This document shows positions 16,087-25,020 of a DNA stretch of 64,000 bases, piece after piece; within the stretch, counting starts at the first letter, position 1; each line of letters opens with the position of its first letter. A program made the translations under genes and the position numbers. A model generated the notes under the pieces. It saw only the letters and a list, made by a program, of their open reading frames with translations. It did no database searches and was not told the DNA's origin. Source of the stretch: Adhaeribacter arboris (lineage in GTDB: Bacteria; Bacteroidota; Bacteroidia; Cytophagales; Hymenobacteraceae); the NCBI RefSeq assembly GCF_003023845.1, contig NZ_PYFT01000001.1:4526001-4590000 (forward strand), in the 5' to 3' direction.

Positions 16087-18483
16087 TCACTCATCGCGCA
16101 GCGCATTTACCGGGTTAGCCACCGCTACTTTTAATGCCTGGAAGCTTACCGTTACAATAGCAATGAGCAAGGCTATAATCCCGGCTACTACAAAAATAAG
16201 GGCATTAAGTTCTACGCGGTACGTAAAATCTTGCAGCCATTTGTGCATGGCCCACCAGGCAAGCGGCCAGGCTAAGATATTCGCCAGCAATACCAATTTC
16301 AGAAAATCTTGGGAGAGCAAGGCTACCACGTTCCCGACCGAAGCACCTAATACTTTGCGGATGCCAATTTCTTTGCGGCGCTGCTGGGTGGTGTAAGAGG
16401 CTAATCCTAACAAACCCAGGCAGGCAATGAAAATAGCCAACACAGAAAATACCGCCAATATTTGCGCTTGCTTTTGCTCGCTCTTATACAATTGGTCGAA
16501 AGACTCATCGAGGAAAGTATACTGAAACGGATATTTGGGAGCGGTTTGCTTGTACACCTCTTCGATGGCGGCCAAAGCAGCTTTGGGGTTGCCCGAAGCC
16601 AGCCGGATAGCGACTAAGCGCTGATCGCGGCGCATGGTTATTATTAAAGGCTCAATGGCTTCTTTCAACGAAGAGAAATGATAGTCTTGCACCACGCCAA
16701 TTACTTTTCGCCGGTGGGGTACCGGTTGTTCGGCCCACATGGTAGGGTCTGTAAATTCTTTCCCGAGAGCTTCCTGGGGAGTCCAGCCTAAGTTTTTTAC
16801 CGCGGTTTCGTTCAGCAAAATGGCCGCTACCGAATCCGTAGGAAAAGACTTAGAGAAATTACGGCCCGCTACTAATTTAATTCCCAGCGTGGGTAAATAA
16901 TTTGCATCGGAAAAGGCGGTCCGGAAATTCCAGGTTTCGTTGGGTTTATCGATTACTTTAAATACATAATTATCGTGAAAGCCGCCCGGCTCCCCCGACA
17001 TGACCGAAACCGATTGTACGCCCGGCAGTTGCTGTACCCGCCCCATAAAAGCCCGGTTACGGCTGTAAATATTCTCGTTATCCAGCGGAATTTTAATAAC
17101 GTGCTCCTTACGGAAGCCTAAATTTTTATGTTGTACGTAATCCATTTGCCGGAAAATAACCACGGTGCCAATCATCAGAAAAATAGAAAGGCTGAATTGG
17201 GATACCACCAAGGCTTTCCGCAACAACGGATGACCGGCGTTGGAAGCGAGCCGGCCTTTTAAAACTTTTACCGGCTCAAAAGACGATAAGAAAAAGGCCG
17301 GGTAACTACCGGCGAGCAATCCGACTACTAAGCCAATCCCCGCTAAGAACACGTACAGCCAAGGATTACCAAAAGGTATGGCCAAATGCTTTTCGGCAAA
17401 AGCATTAAAATAAGGCAGAATTAAAATGATTAATCCCAGCGATAAAACTACCGCAACGAACGTGAGCAAGGTAGATTCGCTTAAGAACTGGCTGATTAAA
17501 TGTTGTTTATAAGCACCCAGTACTTTGCGCACGCCTACTTCTTTGGCCCGACCAGCCGAACGCGCCGAGGCCAGGTTCATAAAATTAATGCAGGCTATTA
17601 ACAGAATAAAAATGGCAATGGCCGAAAAAATGTACACGTTGCTTTTATTTCCCTGCTCCGCAAAATCAAATTGCGTGTTGGTATCCAGGTGAATGGCACG
17701 GAGAGGTTGTAAATCCAGGGTCATATTCTGCCCTTCTTTTTTAGCTTCCGCACCCTGGTGTTTCTCCATAAAAGCGGGGAATTGCGCCGCGAGGGTCTCG
17801 GGTTTGGTTTGCTCTTCCAGCAGTACGTAGGTAAACATCGAGTTATTATTCCACCGCTGGAACCACTCCTGCTCTTCGAAATCTTTAATGGAAAAAACAA
17901 AATCAAATTTCAGGTGCGAATTGTCCGGCACGTTGGCCATCACACCAGAAACTTTACACGTTTGGTTTTTATCAAAGGTCAGCAGCTTGCCCATCGGGTT
18001 TTCGGAACCGAAGTATTTTTTGGCCATGGCTTCACTTATCACCACATTATCCGGGTCGGCCAGGACCTGGCGCGGATCGCCCTGCAACAGCGGAAAAGTA
18101 AATAATTCGAGAAAGTTAGGATCGGTTATAAATACCCGGTCTTCTTTAAAAGTTTTATCCTGGTAAGAAAACAAAGCATTCGTGGACATTATTCGTACGG
18201 CCGCTTTAATATCGCTGGGAAAATCGTTGAGCAGCGCCGGCGCGTACGGTCCCGAAACATACGGTATCTTCGCCTTATCGCCATTAACGCCACCTACCCG
18301 CATTACCCGGTAAATTCTGTCTCCTTGCGCGTGGAAACGGTCGTAACTTAGCTCATTCTGCACAAATAAAAAGATGAGCAAACAGCAGGTAATACCCAAT
18401 GTGAGCCCCACTATGTTGATAGCGGTATAAAATTTCTGCCGCAATAGGTTGCGAATGGCGAGTTTGAGGTAATTGGCAAGCAT
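16087..18483 (-). CDS. ABC transporter permease, FtsX/MacB-type, paralog 3
   Basis: A 798-residue membrane protein with the family start (YLKLAIRNLLRQKFYTAINI), a first FtsX block (ARSAGRAKEVGVRKVLGAYK), a second block (QQRRKEIGIRKVLGASVGNV) and NPVNALRDE at the end. It is the first gene of a likely two-gene operon with paralog 2. Unlike paralogs 1, 4 and 6, no TGGCA-N6-TTAY promoter or paired 17-bp sites are visible upstream. Instead the R1 element copy B begins about 75 bases before the start, so the element may have displaced or replaced the promoter. Confidence 0.88.
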   Translation of the reverse strand: MLANYLKLAIRNLLRQKFYTAINIVGLTLGITCCLLIFLFVQNELSYDRFHAQGDRIYRVMRVGGVNGDKAKIPYVSGPYAPALLNDFPSDIKAAVRIMSTNALFSYQDKTFKEDRVFITDPNFLELFTFPLLQGDPRQVLADPDNVVISEAMAKKYFGSENPMGKLLTFDKNQTCKVSGVMANVPDNSHLKFDFVFSIKDFEEQEWFQRWNNNSMFTYVLLEEQTKPETLAAQFPAFMEKHQGAEAKKEGQNMTLDLQPLRAIHLDTNTQFDFAEQGNKSNVYIFSAIAIFILLIACINFMNLASARSAGRAKEVGVRKVLGAYKQHLISQFLSESTLLTFVAVVLSLGLIILILPYFNAFAEKHLAIPFGNPWLYVFLAGIGLVVGLLAGSYPAFFLSSFEPVKVLKGRLASNAGHPLLRKALVVSQFSLSIFLMIGTVVIFRQMDYVQHKNLGFRKEHVIKIPLDNENIYSRNRAFMGRVQQLPGVQSVSVMSGEPGGFHDNYVFKVIDKPNETWNFRTAFSDANYLPTLGIKLVAGRNFSKSFPTDSVAAILLNETAVKNLGWTPQEALGKEFTDPTMWAEQPVPHRRKVIGVVQDYHFSSLKEAIEPLIITMRRDQRLVAIRLASGNPKAALAAIEEVYKQTAPKYPFQYTFLDESFDQLYKSEQKQAQILAVFSVLAIFIACLGLLGLASYTTQQRRKEIGIRKVLGASVGNVVALLSQDFLKLVLLANILAWPLAWWAMHKWLQDFTYRVELNALIFVVAGIIALLIAIVTVSFQALKVAVANPVNALRDE

Positions 18484-19173
18484 ATTTTTTAAGTTTTTAG
18501 TCGATAGTTGATGGACGACGGTAATTTTTTGGTTAGTAACAATATTCTTTCTTTATCCGTGGAGCCGGTTCCCGTCTCCAGGCATTAGTGCTATCTAGTT
18601 TGAGCAGTACCCTGTTTGCCTCGTGGCCGGCGGGCCTCGTTTGGCTCTTCCGGGCGGGTCTAAGCTTCCTTTCCTCGACTCCGTCTGCGGAATTCTCTAC
18701 GCAGAACCGGAACCTTAGAAGGCCCTCCACCGCCAAACGGGTGTCAGTTGCTACTATCTAATTATTCGTTTCCTTCTTTTTCTAAATAGGTTTCTCAAAG
18801 TTGAAGGCAGTGTTTAGCGTAGCGCCAATGTTACCTTTCAACAATCTGTTGCTCTGGAGAGCAGTTCATTTAGTCAATCCAATCAGGTACAGAAAGTCTC
18901 CCTTTGGAGGGGGTAGGGGGAGGGTTAACAGTATCTGATTAAAATAATCAAAAGCGATTATTCTTCCTCTGATCACTATGCCTTTCTCCTGGGGGATTGT
19001 TGTTATACTATGCTTTTGCCTGACAGCACTAGTTTCGCTTTATCCAGAACGGTACTTGTTCCGATTTTCTTTATTTTACATCCAGTTGGATTTAGTAGAA
19101 AAATTAAACCTGATTAAATGCCGCCATCCTCTTACTCATTCACTCATTCAAAATTCACGCATTCAAAATTCTC
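18484..19173. other. intergenic region with R1 copy B
   Basis: The 690 bases between paralogs 3 and 4 contain R1 copy B (18559-18745), a GC-rich tract gggggtagggggagggtta at 18909-18927, and AT-rich DNA. Plus-strand reading frames at 18978-19241 and 19118-19606 run into the antisense of paralog 4 and show no protein motif. Confidence 0.5.
18559..18745 (+). repeat. dispersed structured element R1, copy B
   Basis: The 5' stem is GGAG/CTCC around CCGGTTCCCGT. The right half is bounded by CGTTTGGCTCTTCCGG and GCCAAACG (18732-18739). The inner stem is TCTGCG (18684-18689) with CGCAGA (18700-18705), different in sequence from copy A but at the same place. Copy G at 63051 shares its CCGGTTCCCG variant. 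Confidence 0.7.
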
Positions 19174-21525
19174 TCACTCACTGCGCAGGGAGTTTACCGG
19201 GTTGGCTATGGCGCTGCGCACCGCCTGGAAACTTACCGTAAGTAGCGCAATAAACAGAGTGGCTATTCCAGCTAAAGCGAAAATCCATAATCCTAAATCG
19301 GCCCGGAAAGCAAAGTTTTGCAGCCATTGGTGCATGGCCCACCAGGCGAGCGGCCAGGCAATAACATTGGCTAGTAATACCAGTTTCAAAAAGTCTTTGG
19401 AGAGTAAAGCGACAATATTGACTACCGAAGCGCCCAGCACTTTGCGAACCCCAATTTCTTTGGTGCGTTGCTCGGCGGTGAAAAGGGCTAAGCCAAATAA
19501 ACCTAAACAAGAAATAAAAATAGCCAGGCCGGCAAAACAATTAATTAGCTTACCAATGGTCATTTCGCTTTTGTATTGCTCTTCAAAAATCTCGTCCAGG
19601 AAGTGATATTCAAAAGGGTAGCCCGGGTTATACTTACGAGTGGCTTTTTCCAGGCTGGCTAAGGCTTCTTTGGTTTTACCGGGTTCGGTGCGTACCAATA
19701 CAACGCTGGCGTTGCGCGGTTCCAACAATACTATCAGCGGCTTAATAGGCTCGTGCAGCGATTGAGAATGAAAATTTTTAGCTACCCCAATGATTTTTCC
19801 TTTGCCTTTCCAGAAAGATACTGTTTGCCCCACCGGGTTTTTCATTCCCATCATCTCGACGGCAGCCTCATTTACAATGTAGGCGCTGCTATCGGTAGCA
19901 AAGTCGCGGGAGAAAGAGCGGCCTTCTTTCATCCGGATGTTCATGGTTTCGAAGTAATCGTAATCGACAAAAACTCCGGAAATAGAAGACGCCTCTTTCT
20001 CCGATTTGCCGGGCCATTGTAAATCTGCCGACGAATTGTAAATAGACATGGGATGATCGCTGGTGGTAGTTACCCATTTAATACCGGGCGTTTGCAGTAC
20101 TTCATTTTTAAAGGCTTTTATATTTTTACTCAGGTCGCTTTCCAAACCAATAGAAATAACATTTTCCCGGTCGAAGCCCAAGTTACGGTTTTGAATAAAA
20201 TTGATTTGCCGGTAAATTACTACCGTGCCCACCATTAAAATAAGCGATAAGGTAAATTGAAAAACTACCAGACCTTTGCGGAACAACAGCGATTTAAACC
20301 CGAATTTAGGATGGCCTTTTAATACCTTTACCGGTTTCAAAGACGATAAAAACAAAGCCGGATAACTACCCGCAATAAAGCCGGTAAGCACGGTAATAGC
20401 TGCTAACGATAGTAGAAATGCCGGATGCGTGTAATTGATGGTAATGGCTTTGCCGGTAAGCTGGTTAAAAGTAGGCAGTAGCAGCGTTACTAATACCAAG
20501 GAAAAGAACACGGCCAGTAAAGCCGTAAGCAGCGCTTCGCCCATAAATTGCCCGAACAATAACGAGCGGGCGGCCCCAATAACTTTTCGGATTCCTACTT
20601 CTTTCGAGCGTTTTGCCGAGCGGGCGGTAGCCAGGTTCATGAAGTTAATGCAGGCAATGAGTAAAATAAATACGGCTACCAGGGTAAACAAGCGCACGTA
20701 CACAATGCGGCCGCCAGCGGGTTTACCGGCTTTGTAGGCGTGCAAATGCATTTCGGAAACCGGTTGTAAGAAAAAATCCGCGTTCTGTTCCGGGTGATTT
20801 TTGGGCATATACTTCCGGATTTGCGCATTTACCTTGGTAAAATCTGCATCGGGCCGCAGTTGCAAAAAGGTAGTTAAACTAAAGTTGCCCCAGGTTTTTA
20901 CCCAATCATTCTTCTTCACGAATACCTGCATGGGTAAGACAAAATCAAACTGCAAAGAAGAATTCTTAGGAATATCCTGCATCACGCCCATTATCCGAAA
21001 ATCCCCGGCATCTTTAAGGTTAATGGTTTGGCCTAATGCGTTCTCGGTCCCAAAATACTTGCGCGCTAAAGATTGGGAAAGCACAATAGCATCCGGCGAA
21101 GCCAAAGCCGTTTTAGGATTGCCCTGCAGTAAGGGAAAGGAAAACAACTGCAATAATTCGGGGCTCGCGTAACGGCCTTTGGTTTCTTTATTGGTCTTAC
21201 CGTTAGCTTTAAACAAACTACCGAAATCCCAATTAGTCATGTTTACAATATGCGTAATTTCGGGAATTTCTTTGCGAAGGGCTTCGGCTAAAGGCTGCGG
21301 CGTATTTTCGCCGGTCTGGGTTTCGCCCCAGTTTAAATTAGCCATTATGCGGTAGAGCTGCGGCCCATTTTTATGAAACTGGTTAAAACTTAGCTCATCC
21401 TGCACCCAGAGCATAATTAAAATGCTACAGGTCATCCCCAGAGCTAACCCTGAAATATTAATAAAAGAAAAGGCTTTGTGCCGGAGTAAATTACGAAGGG
21501 CAATTTTCAAGTAATTGGTGAGCAT
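19174..21525 (-). CDS. ABC transporter permease, FtsX/MacB-type, paralog 4
   Basis: A 783-residue permease. The start YLKIALRNLLRHKAFSFINI and first helix GMTCSILIMLWVQDE are almost the same as in paralog 6 (48658-51015), making these two the closest pair in the window. FtsX blocks: ARSAKRSKEVGIRKVIGAAR and EQRTKEIGVRKVLGASVVNI. Ends NPVNSLRSE. It has a sigma-54-like promoter at 21619-21633 and paired 17-bp sites at 21697-21736. No ATPase gene is nearby. Confidence 0.88.
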   Translation of the reverse strand: MLTNYLKIALRNLLRHKAFSFINISGLALGMTCSILIMLWVQDELSFNQFHKNGPQLYRIMANLNWGETQTGENTPQPLAEALRKEIPEITHIVNMTNWDFGSLFKANGKTNKETKGRYASPELLQLFSFPLLQGNPKTALASPDAIVLSQSLARKYFGTENALGQTINLKDAGDFRIMGVMQDIPKNSSLQFDFVLPMQVFVKKNDWVKTWGNFSLTTFLQLRPDADFTKVNAQIRKYMPKNHPEQNADFFLQPVSEMHLHAYKAGKPAGGRIVYVRLFTLVAVFILLIACINFMNLATARSAKRSKEVGIRKVIGAARSLLFGQFMGEALLTALLAVFFSLVLVTLLLPTFNQLTGKAITINYTHPAFLLSLAAITVLTGFIAGSYPALFLSSLKPVKVLKGHPKFGFKSLLFRKGLVVFQFTLSLILMVGTVVIYRQINFIQNRNLGFDRENVISIGLESDLSKNIKAFKNEVLQTPGIKWVTTTSDHPMSIYNSSADLQWPGKSEKEASSISGVFVDYDYFETMNIRMKEGRSFSRDFATDSSAYIVNEAAVEMMGMKNPVGQTVSFWKGKGKIIGVAKNFHSQSLHEPIKPLIVLLEPRNASVVLVRTEPGKTKEALASLEKATRKYNPGYPFEYHFLDEIFEEQYKSEMTIGKLINCFAGLAIFISCLGLFGLALFTAEQRTKEIGVRKVLGASVVNIVALLSKDFLKLVLLANVIAWPLAWWAMHQWLQNFAFRADLGLWIFALAGIATLFIALLTVSFQAVRSAIANPVNSLRSE

Positions 21526-21618
21526 GGTCGCAAACTTTTATAACTTACTAAAAGGTATGGAACAACCTATTATATAACAGATTACTCCATTGCTGGTAAA
21601 GAGGCCCCTATACCCAGA

Positions 21619-21633
21619 ATAAGAAAGATGCCA
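21619..21633 (-). promoter_or_regulatory. sigma-54-like promoter of permease paralog 4
   Basis: The minus strand reads TGGCATCTTTCTTAT, identical over 15 bases to the promoter of paralog 6. It lies about 95 bases upstream of the start codon, giving a leader of about 80 bases. Confidence 0.6.
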
Positions 21634-21696
21634 TAATCCTATATAATTGTAAATTAACAGTTTACATTACTAAAAAGAACTACAGCCCAGAATACT

Positions 21697-21736
21697 TGTC
21701 CGGTTTTGATACAGTTTTTTGTTCGCTTTTGTAACA
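21697..21736. promoter_or_regulatory. tandem 17-bp activator sites upstream of permease paralog 4
   Basis: TGTCCGGTTTTGATACA (21697-21713), spacer GTTTTT, and TGTTCGCTTTTGTAACA (21720-21736). The period is 23 bp as at 10605 and 51190, and the pair lies 64 bases upstream of the sigma-54-like promoter. Confidence 0.62.
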
Positions 21737-21984
21737 GGAATTAATAAGTTTAAAGAAAGACGTATAACCCGGTGAAAAAAGCACCTCTGGCAGAGAGAGG
21801 CAAGCCATCAGTTACTGGTATTTTCTTAAAATGTGTTCGATCAAAGTCAATATTACTGGTCGAAAATTTACTGTTATTTTCATTAAAGTTGTTTCGGCAT
21901 TTACTATTAGATATTTTAAACTGCCTTAAGGCGAAGCCCGTGGAATACGTGTTATCGTTATAAGCAAAATTAAATTAGTTACCC

Positions 21985-22734
21985 ATGCGAAATCTTACCC
22001 TGCTGCCCTTATTTCTACTGGTAATTAGCTGCCATAACCGGACAGACACATTAACAAATAAAAAAACAGAAGAAAATCCGGCAAAAACCAGTATTACTGA
22101 TAAAACCAACGAAAAACCGGTTAAAACGGAGCGGTACACCTTGGAGCCTGCTACCAAAGCCGCGTTTGACCAGGCCGCTACCCGGCAACCGGTAAGTTTT
22201 AAAATGGGCCCCGAGGAAGCCCGTAAAGAGAACGGGGTATTGGTTCTTAAGATTAACCAGAAATGGACTCCTCTTGAAGCGTTTCGGGATACCCTGCTGA
22301 ATACCGACGACCCGGAAATTAGGGAATACCGGTACCTGGGGCAAAACCAAGCGCTTCATCAATACTTAGTGGCTGGTAGTTTCTACGAAGGTTTTGAGAC
22401 TTACCTGGTAGACAAAACAACGGGCAAAATTACGCCCACCTGGGCGGAGCCATCCGTTTCGCCGGACCACAAGTATTTAGCCAATGTGTCGCGGGCAACA
22501 GTTATGGAAGGGGAACCCAATGGCGTTCAGGTGTGGAAAGTAGCGGGACCAAATAATTCTTCGGCCATAGCGCAGCACCTGGAGATTGAACCGCAAGATT
22601 GGGAACCCTTTGAATTGCAATGGGAATCGCCGGAGTCCATAATTATTAAAATGATGCCAACGGAGAAATACGAGCAATTGCAAGCCGAACCCAAAGAAGA
22701 AGATTTTTCTTACTTAAGATTGAGAGTAAAATAA
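21985..22734 (+). CDS. putative lipoprotein of unknown function
   Basis: A 249-residue protein. The N-terminus LTLLPLFLLVISC is a signal with a lipobox ending at Cys16, so it is probably lipid-anchored. A charged Lys/Thr/Glu-rich linker follows to about residue 50. The rest has repeated beta-like segments such as HQYLVAGSFYEGFETYLVDK, VSPDHKYLANVSRATVMEGE and IIIKMMPTEKYEQLQ. I do not recognise the family. It is divergent from paralog 4; the paired activator sites lie between the two genes, but the sigma-54-like promoter points away from this gene. Confidence 0.7.
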   Translation: MRNLTLLPLFLLVISCHNRTDTLTNKKTEENPAKTSITDKTNEKPVKTERYTLEPATKAAFDQAATRQPVSFKMGPEEARKENGVLVLKINQKWTPLEAFRDTLLNTDDPEIREYRYLGQNQALHQYLVAGSFYEGFETYLVDKTTGKITPTWAEPSVSPDHKYLANVSRATVMEGEPNGVQVWKVAGPNNSSAIAQHLEIEPQDWEPFELQWESPESIIIKMMPTEKYEQLQAEPKEEDFSYLRLRVK

Positions 22735-22920
22735 ATTTGGCTTATGAAAAGGCTATTTCCCGCTTATTATTATAGTTAAAGTATCTCTATTAAGATGTAA
22801 ACCTCATTTTCAAAGAATAAAATCTTTCTCATTTGTCTCGTAGCAGTTACTCTATTGACTGGTTGAATTTAACGGGTCAAAATGGGCACAAACTGCTACC
22901 ATTTTATTGAAAATAAAGAT

Positions 22921-22965
22921 GGCCAGAACGGCAAAATGGTTTAACCATTTGCCGCTGGCCATTTT
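22921..22965. terminator. hairpin between convergent genes
   Basis: GGCCAGAACGGCAAAATGGT and AACCATTTGCCGCTGGCC form an imperfect stem of about 18 bp, followed on the plus strand by attttgtttt. It sits between the lipoprotein (ends 22734) and the convergent methyltransferase (ends 23043), so it could stop transcription from both sides. It is 187 bases past the lipoprotein stop, which is rather far. Confidence 0.5.
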
Positions 22966-23042
22966 GTTTTGATAAATGGGATTCTATCAGATTAAAATAT
23001 CGTTGATTACAAAACAACTACTCTTATTCAAAAAGTTTGAAT

Positions 23043-23771
23043 TTACTTGGTGAAAGGGATAAGCATAGGCACCTCTTTCTTGTAGGCGGTATATTTTTGG
23101 CCAATGCTTTTTTCCAAATCCCGTTCTTCTAAAAATTTAATGGCCACCAAAATATAAATAGTAGTAACAGTAGAAAAAATTAAATGGCCTAAAGTCATTA
23201 ACGGAGTAGCCCAGAAAGCGATCAAAAATCCCAACATTAGCGGATGGCGAACAATACGATAAAGCCAATTTGTTTTAAATTCGGGATCATCGTGTGGTTT
23301 GTTTTTGAAGTAATAAAAAACTTGTTTCAAGCCGAACAAATCAAAATGGTTGATCATGAAGGTGGAGAGTAAAACAATGATCCAACCGGTAAAATATAAA
23401 ATTGTTAAAGTTCCTTGAACTACTGGATTATCTGCCTTCCATATTATTTCATTAAAGCAACGCCACTGCCAGAATAATAAAATAAGCGCCAGACTAGCTA
23501 ACAATACGTAGGTGCTGCGTTCTATTTCGGGAACAATAATTTTTGTCCACCACTTCTTAAAAGCGGGTCGGGCCATAATAGAATGCTGCAGAGCAAAAAT
23601 GGTAAGCAACAATACATCAATAAACACCCCACTCATGCCTTTGCCAGGCAAACCATTGTCAATTGTTTTAGGTACCAATAAATTACCTACAAAACCAATC
23701 GCGTAAAGAAAGGTCTCTAAGAAAACACCATAACATATGATGCCATAAATAAATGCCAGTGACTTTTTCAT
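23043..23771 (-). CDS. mddA: membrane methyltransferase, MddA-like (methanethiol S-methyltransferase / NnrU-ICMT superfamily)
   Basis: A 242-residue integral membrane protein with about six hydrophobic segments. The segments FLYAIGFVGNLLVPKTID, FALQHSIMARPAFKKWW and IERSTYVLLASLALILLFWQ resemble MddA, the enzyme that makes dimethyl sulphide from methanethiol using S-adenosylmethionine. The C-terminal LYRIVRHPLMLGFLIAFWAT plus the EERDLEKSIGQKYTAYKKEV end is the cofactor-binding signature of the isoprenylcysteine methyltransferase/NnrU superfamily. The superfamily is certain; the MddA activity is inferred from the N-terminal motifs. It stands alone, with no operon partners. Confidence 0.72.
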   Translation of the reverse strand: MKKSLAFIYGIICYGVFLETFLYAIGFVGNLLVPKTIDNGLPGKGMSGVFIDVLLLTIFALQHSIMARPAFKKWWTKIIVPEIERSTYVLLASLALILLFWQWRCFNEIIWKADNPVVQGTLTILYFTGWIIVLLSTFMINHFDLFGLKQVFYYFKNKPHDDPEFKTNWLYRIVRHPLMLGFLIAFWATPLMTLGHLIFSTVTTIYILVAIKFLEERDLEKSIGQKYTAYKKEVPMLIPFTK

Positions 23772-24224
23772 GCTTTTTTTTAAGTTTTGATTAATTTTTA
23801 CTTAAAAATAAAGCAGAATGGAAGAGGTAAAAAATTAATCAAAGTGAGTCGTATAAGGATTAAAATGAAGTGTAGAAAATTTAGATTAAAGCATTTGGTG
23901 TAAGCAGTAAGATGTATAAATTAATAGCTTATCTTAGAGCTAACTCAAACTTATTTCTACTGTCCTCCTTATGGCTACGATTAGAGTTTTTATTGTTTTA
24001 AGGCATCGTTCTGTGGGGCCTTTTCAAGTCATCCGGCATTGTTGCTGATGCGACTTGAACCATAACCTGTATGCCTCTGACCCGACTGCTGTCTCTTATT
24101 CTTAGCTACTGCTTTTCTGGCTTTTGCGTTATTAGAAATAGATTAGCGGCTAAAAGCTAATTTGGAGCTAGATTTAAGATGAATATTGGATGTAGTATTT
24201 AGAAAACGTATACCTTTTATAAGT
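23772..24224. other. intergenic region with R1 copy C
   Basis: The 453 bases between the methyltransferase start and the LytTR regulator end contain a shortened R1 element (24013-24124) and otherwise AT-rich sequence with no gene seen. Confidence 0.45.
24013..24124 (+). repeat. dispersed structured element R1, copy C (internally deleted)
   Basis: It has the left end TGGGGCCTTTTCAAGTCATC and CATAACCTGTATGCCTCTGA, then jumps to CTGCTGTCTCTTATTCTTAG CTACTGCTTTTCTGG, the far-right tail that copy D also has. The hairpin domain is missing, so this is a deletion derivative. Confidence 0.6.
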
Positions 24225-24992
24225 TTACCGGTCGAGCCATTTTTTAAAAGCGGGCGCTTTTTCGCGGCTGATATCTACCTCAAATTTTAAGGGAGATTTT
24301 AAGGTAGCGGTAAGTTTAAAATTTTCGTGAGGTTGTACACTCTTGATTGAATCGATGTGAATAATATATTGTCGGTTAGCCCGGTAGAATTTGTTAGGGT
24401 CCAACAGTTTTTCTACTTCGTCCAACGTGGCAAAATCCAGAATATACTTCTCTCCGCTAAACGTAAAAAGGTAATTTAAATAATCCCGCATAAAACAAGC
24501 TATTTCCGAAGTATTTACCGGAATCCAGGTATTTCGTACATTAACGATAAACTTTTCTTTGTACGCCGAAGCCGCATTACCATCTTTCAAACTTTTTATA
24601 AGTTGCTGAATATCGAAAGTAGTTGAAATTTTATTTTGGATGATACCTTGGCACTTTTCAATGGCTTTTTTCAGCTCTTCTTCGTCAATGGGCTTTACTA
24701 AATAATCAATGCAGTTTACTTTAAAAGCCCGCAAAGCAAACTCGTCGTAAGCAGTAGTAAAAATAACCGGGCAGCTTAATTTATAAATATCAAAAAGCTC
24801 GAAACTTACGCCATCACTTAATTGAATATCCATGAAAATAAGGTCGGGTTCGGCGTTTTCCATAAACCAGCGCTTAGCCGTCTTTAAACTGGGCAATACT
24901 TCCATAACATCTATATCGCGGGTAATAGCTTGTATTTTTGTATTCAGCTCTTTTGCCACAAGAGGCTCGTCTTCTATTATTAAGGCTTTCAT
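24225..24992 (-). CDS. LytTR-family response regulator
   Basis: A 255-residue regulator. Residues 1-120 are a receiver domain with acidic pair ED at 7-8, phosphoacceptor Asp55 in DLIFMDIQL, a TTAYDEFALRAF segment and K-P at LVKPID. Residues 150-255 are a LytTR DNA-binding domain (IPVNTSEIACFMRDYLNYLF; DEVEKLLDPNKFYRANRQYI). It lies 28 bases after the stop of the histidine kinase at 25021-28143 and in the same direction, so the two form one operon and almost certainly one signalling pair. The signal is unknown. Confidence 0.92.
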   Translation of the reverse strand: MKALIIEDEPLVAKELNTKIQAITRDIDVMEVLPSLKTAKRWFMENAEPDLIFMDIQLSDGVSFELFDIYKLSCPVIFTTAYDEFALRAFKVNCIDYLVKPIDEEELKKAIEKCQGIIQNKISTTFDIQQLIKSLKDGNAASAYKEKFIVNVRNTWIPVNTSEIACFMRDYLNYLFTFSGEKYILDFATLDEVEKLLDPNKFYRANRQYIIHIDSIKSVQPHENFKLTATLKSPLKFEVDISREKAPAFKKWLDR

Positions 24993-25020
24993 AAAAACAG
25001 ATAGGATAAAAGAGTAAAAT

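Noticed and set aside
19118-19606. 162-codon plus-strand frame overlapping the 3' end of permease paralog 4
   Set aside because: Antisense to a conserved membrane gene; the same frame pattern occurs opposite the other permeases because of conserved DNA.
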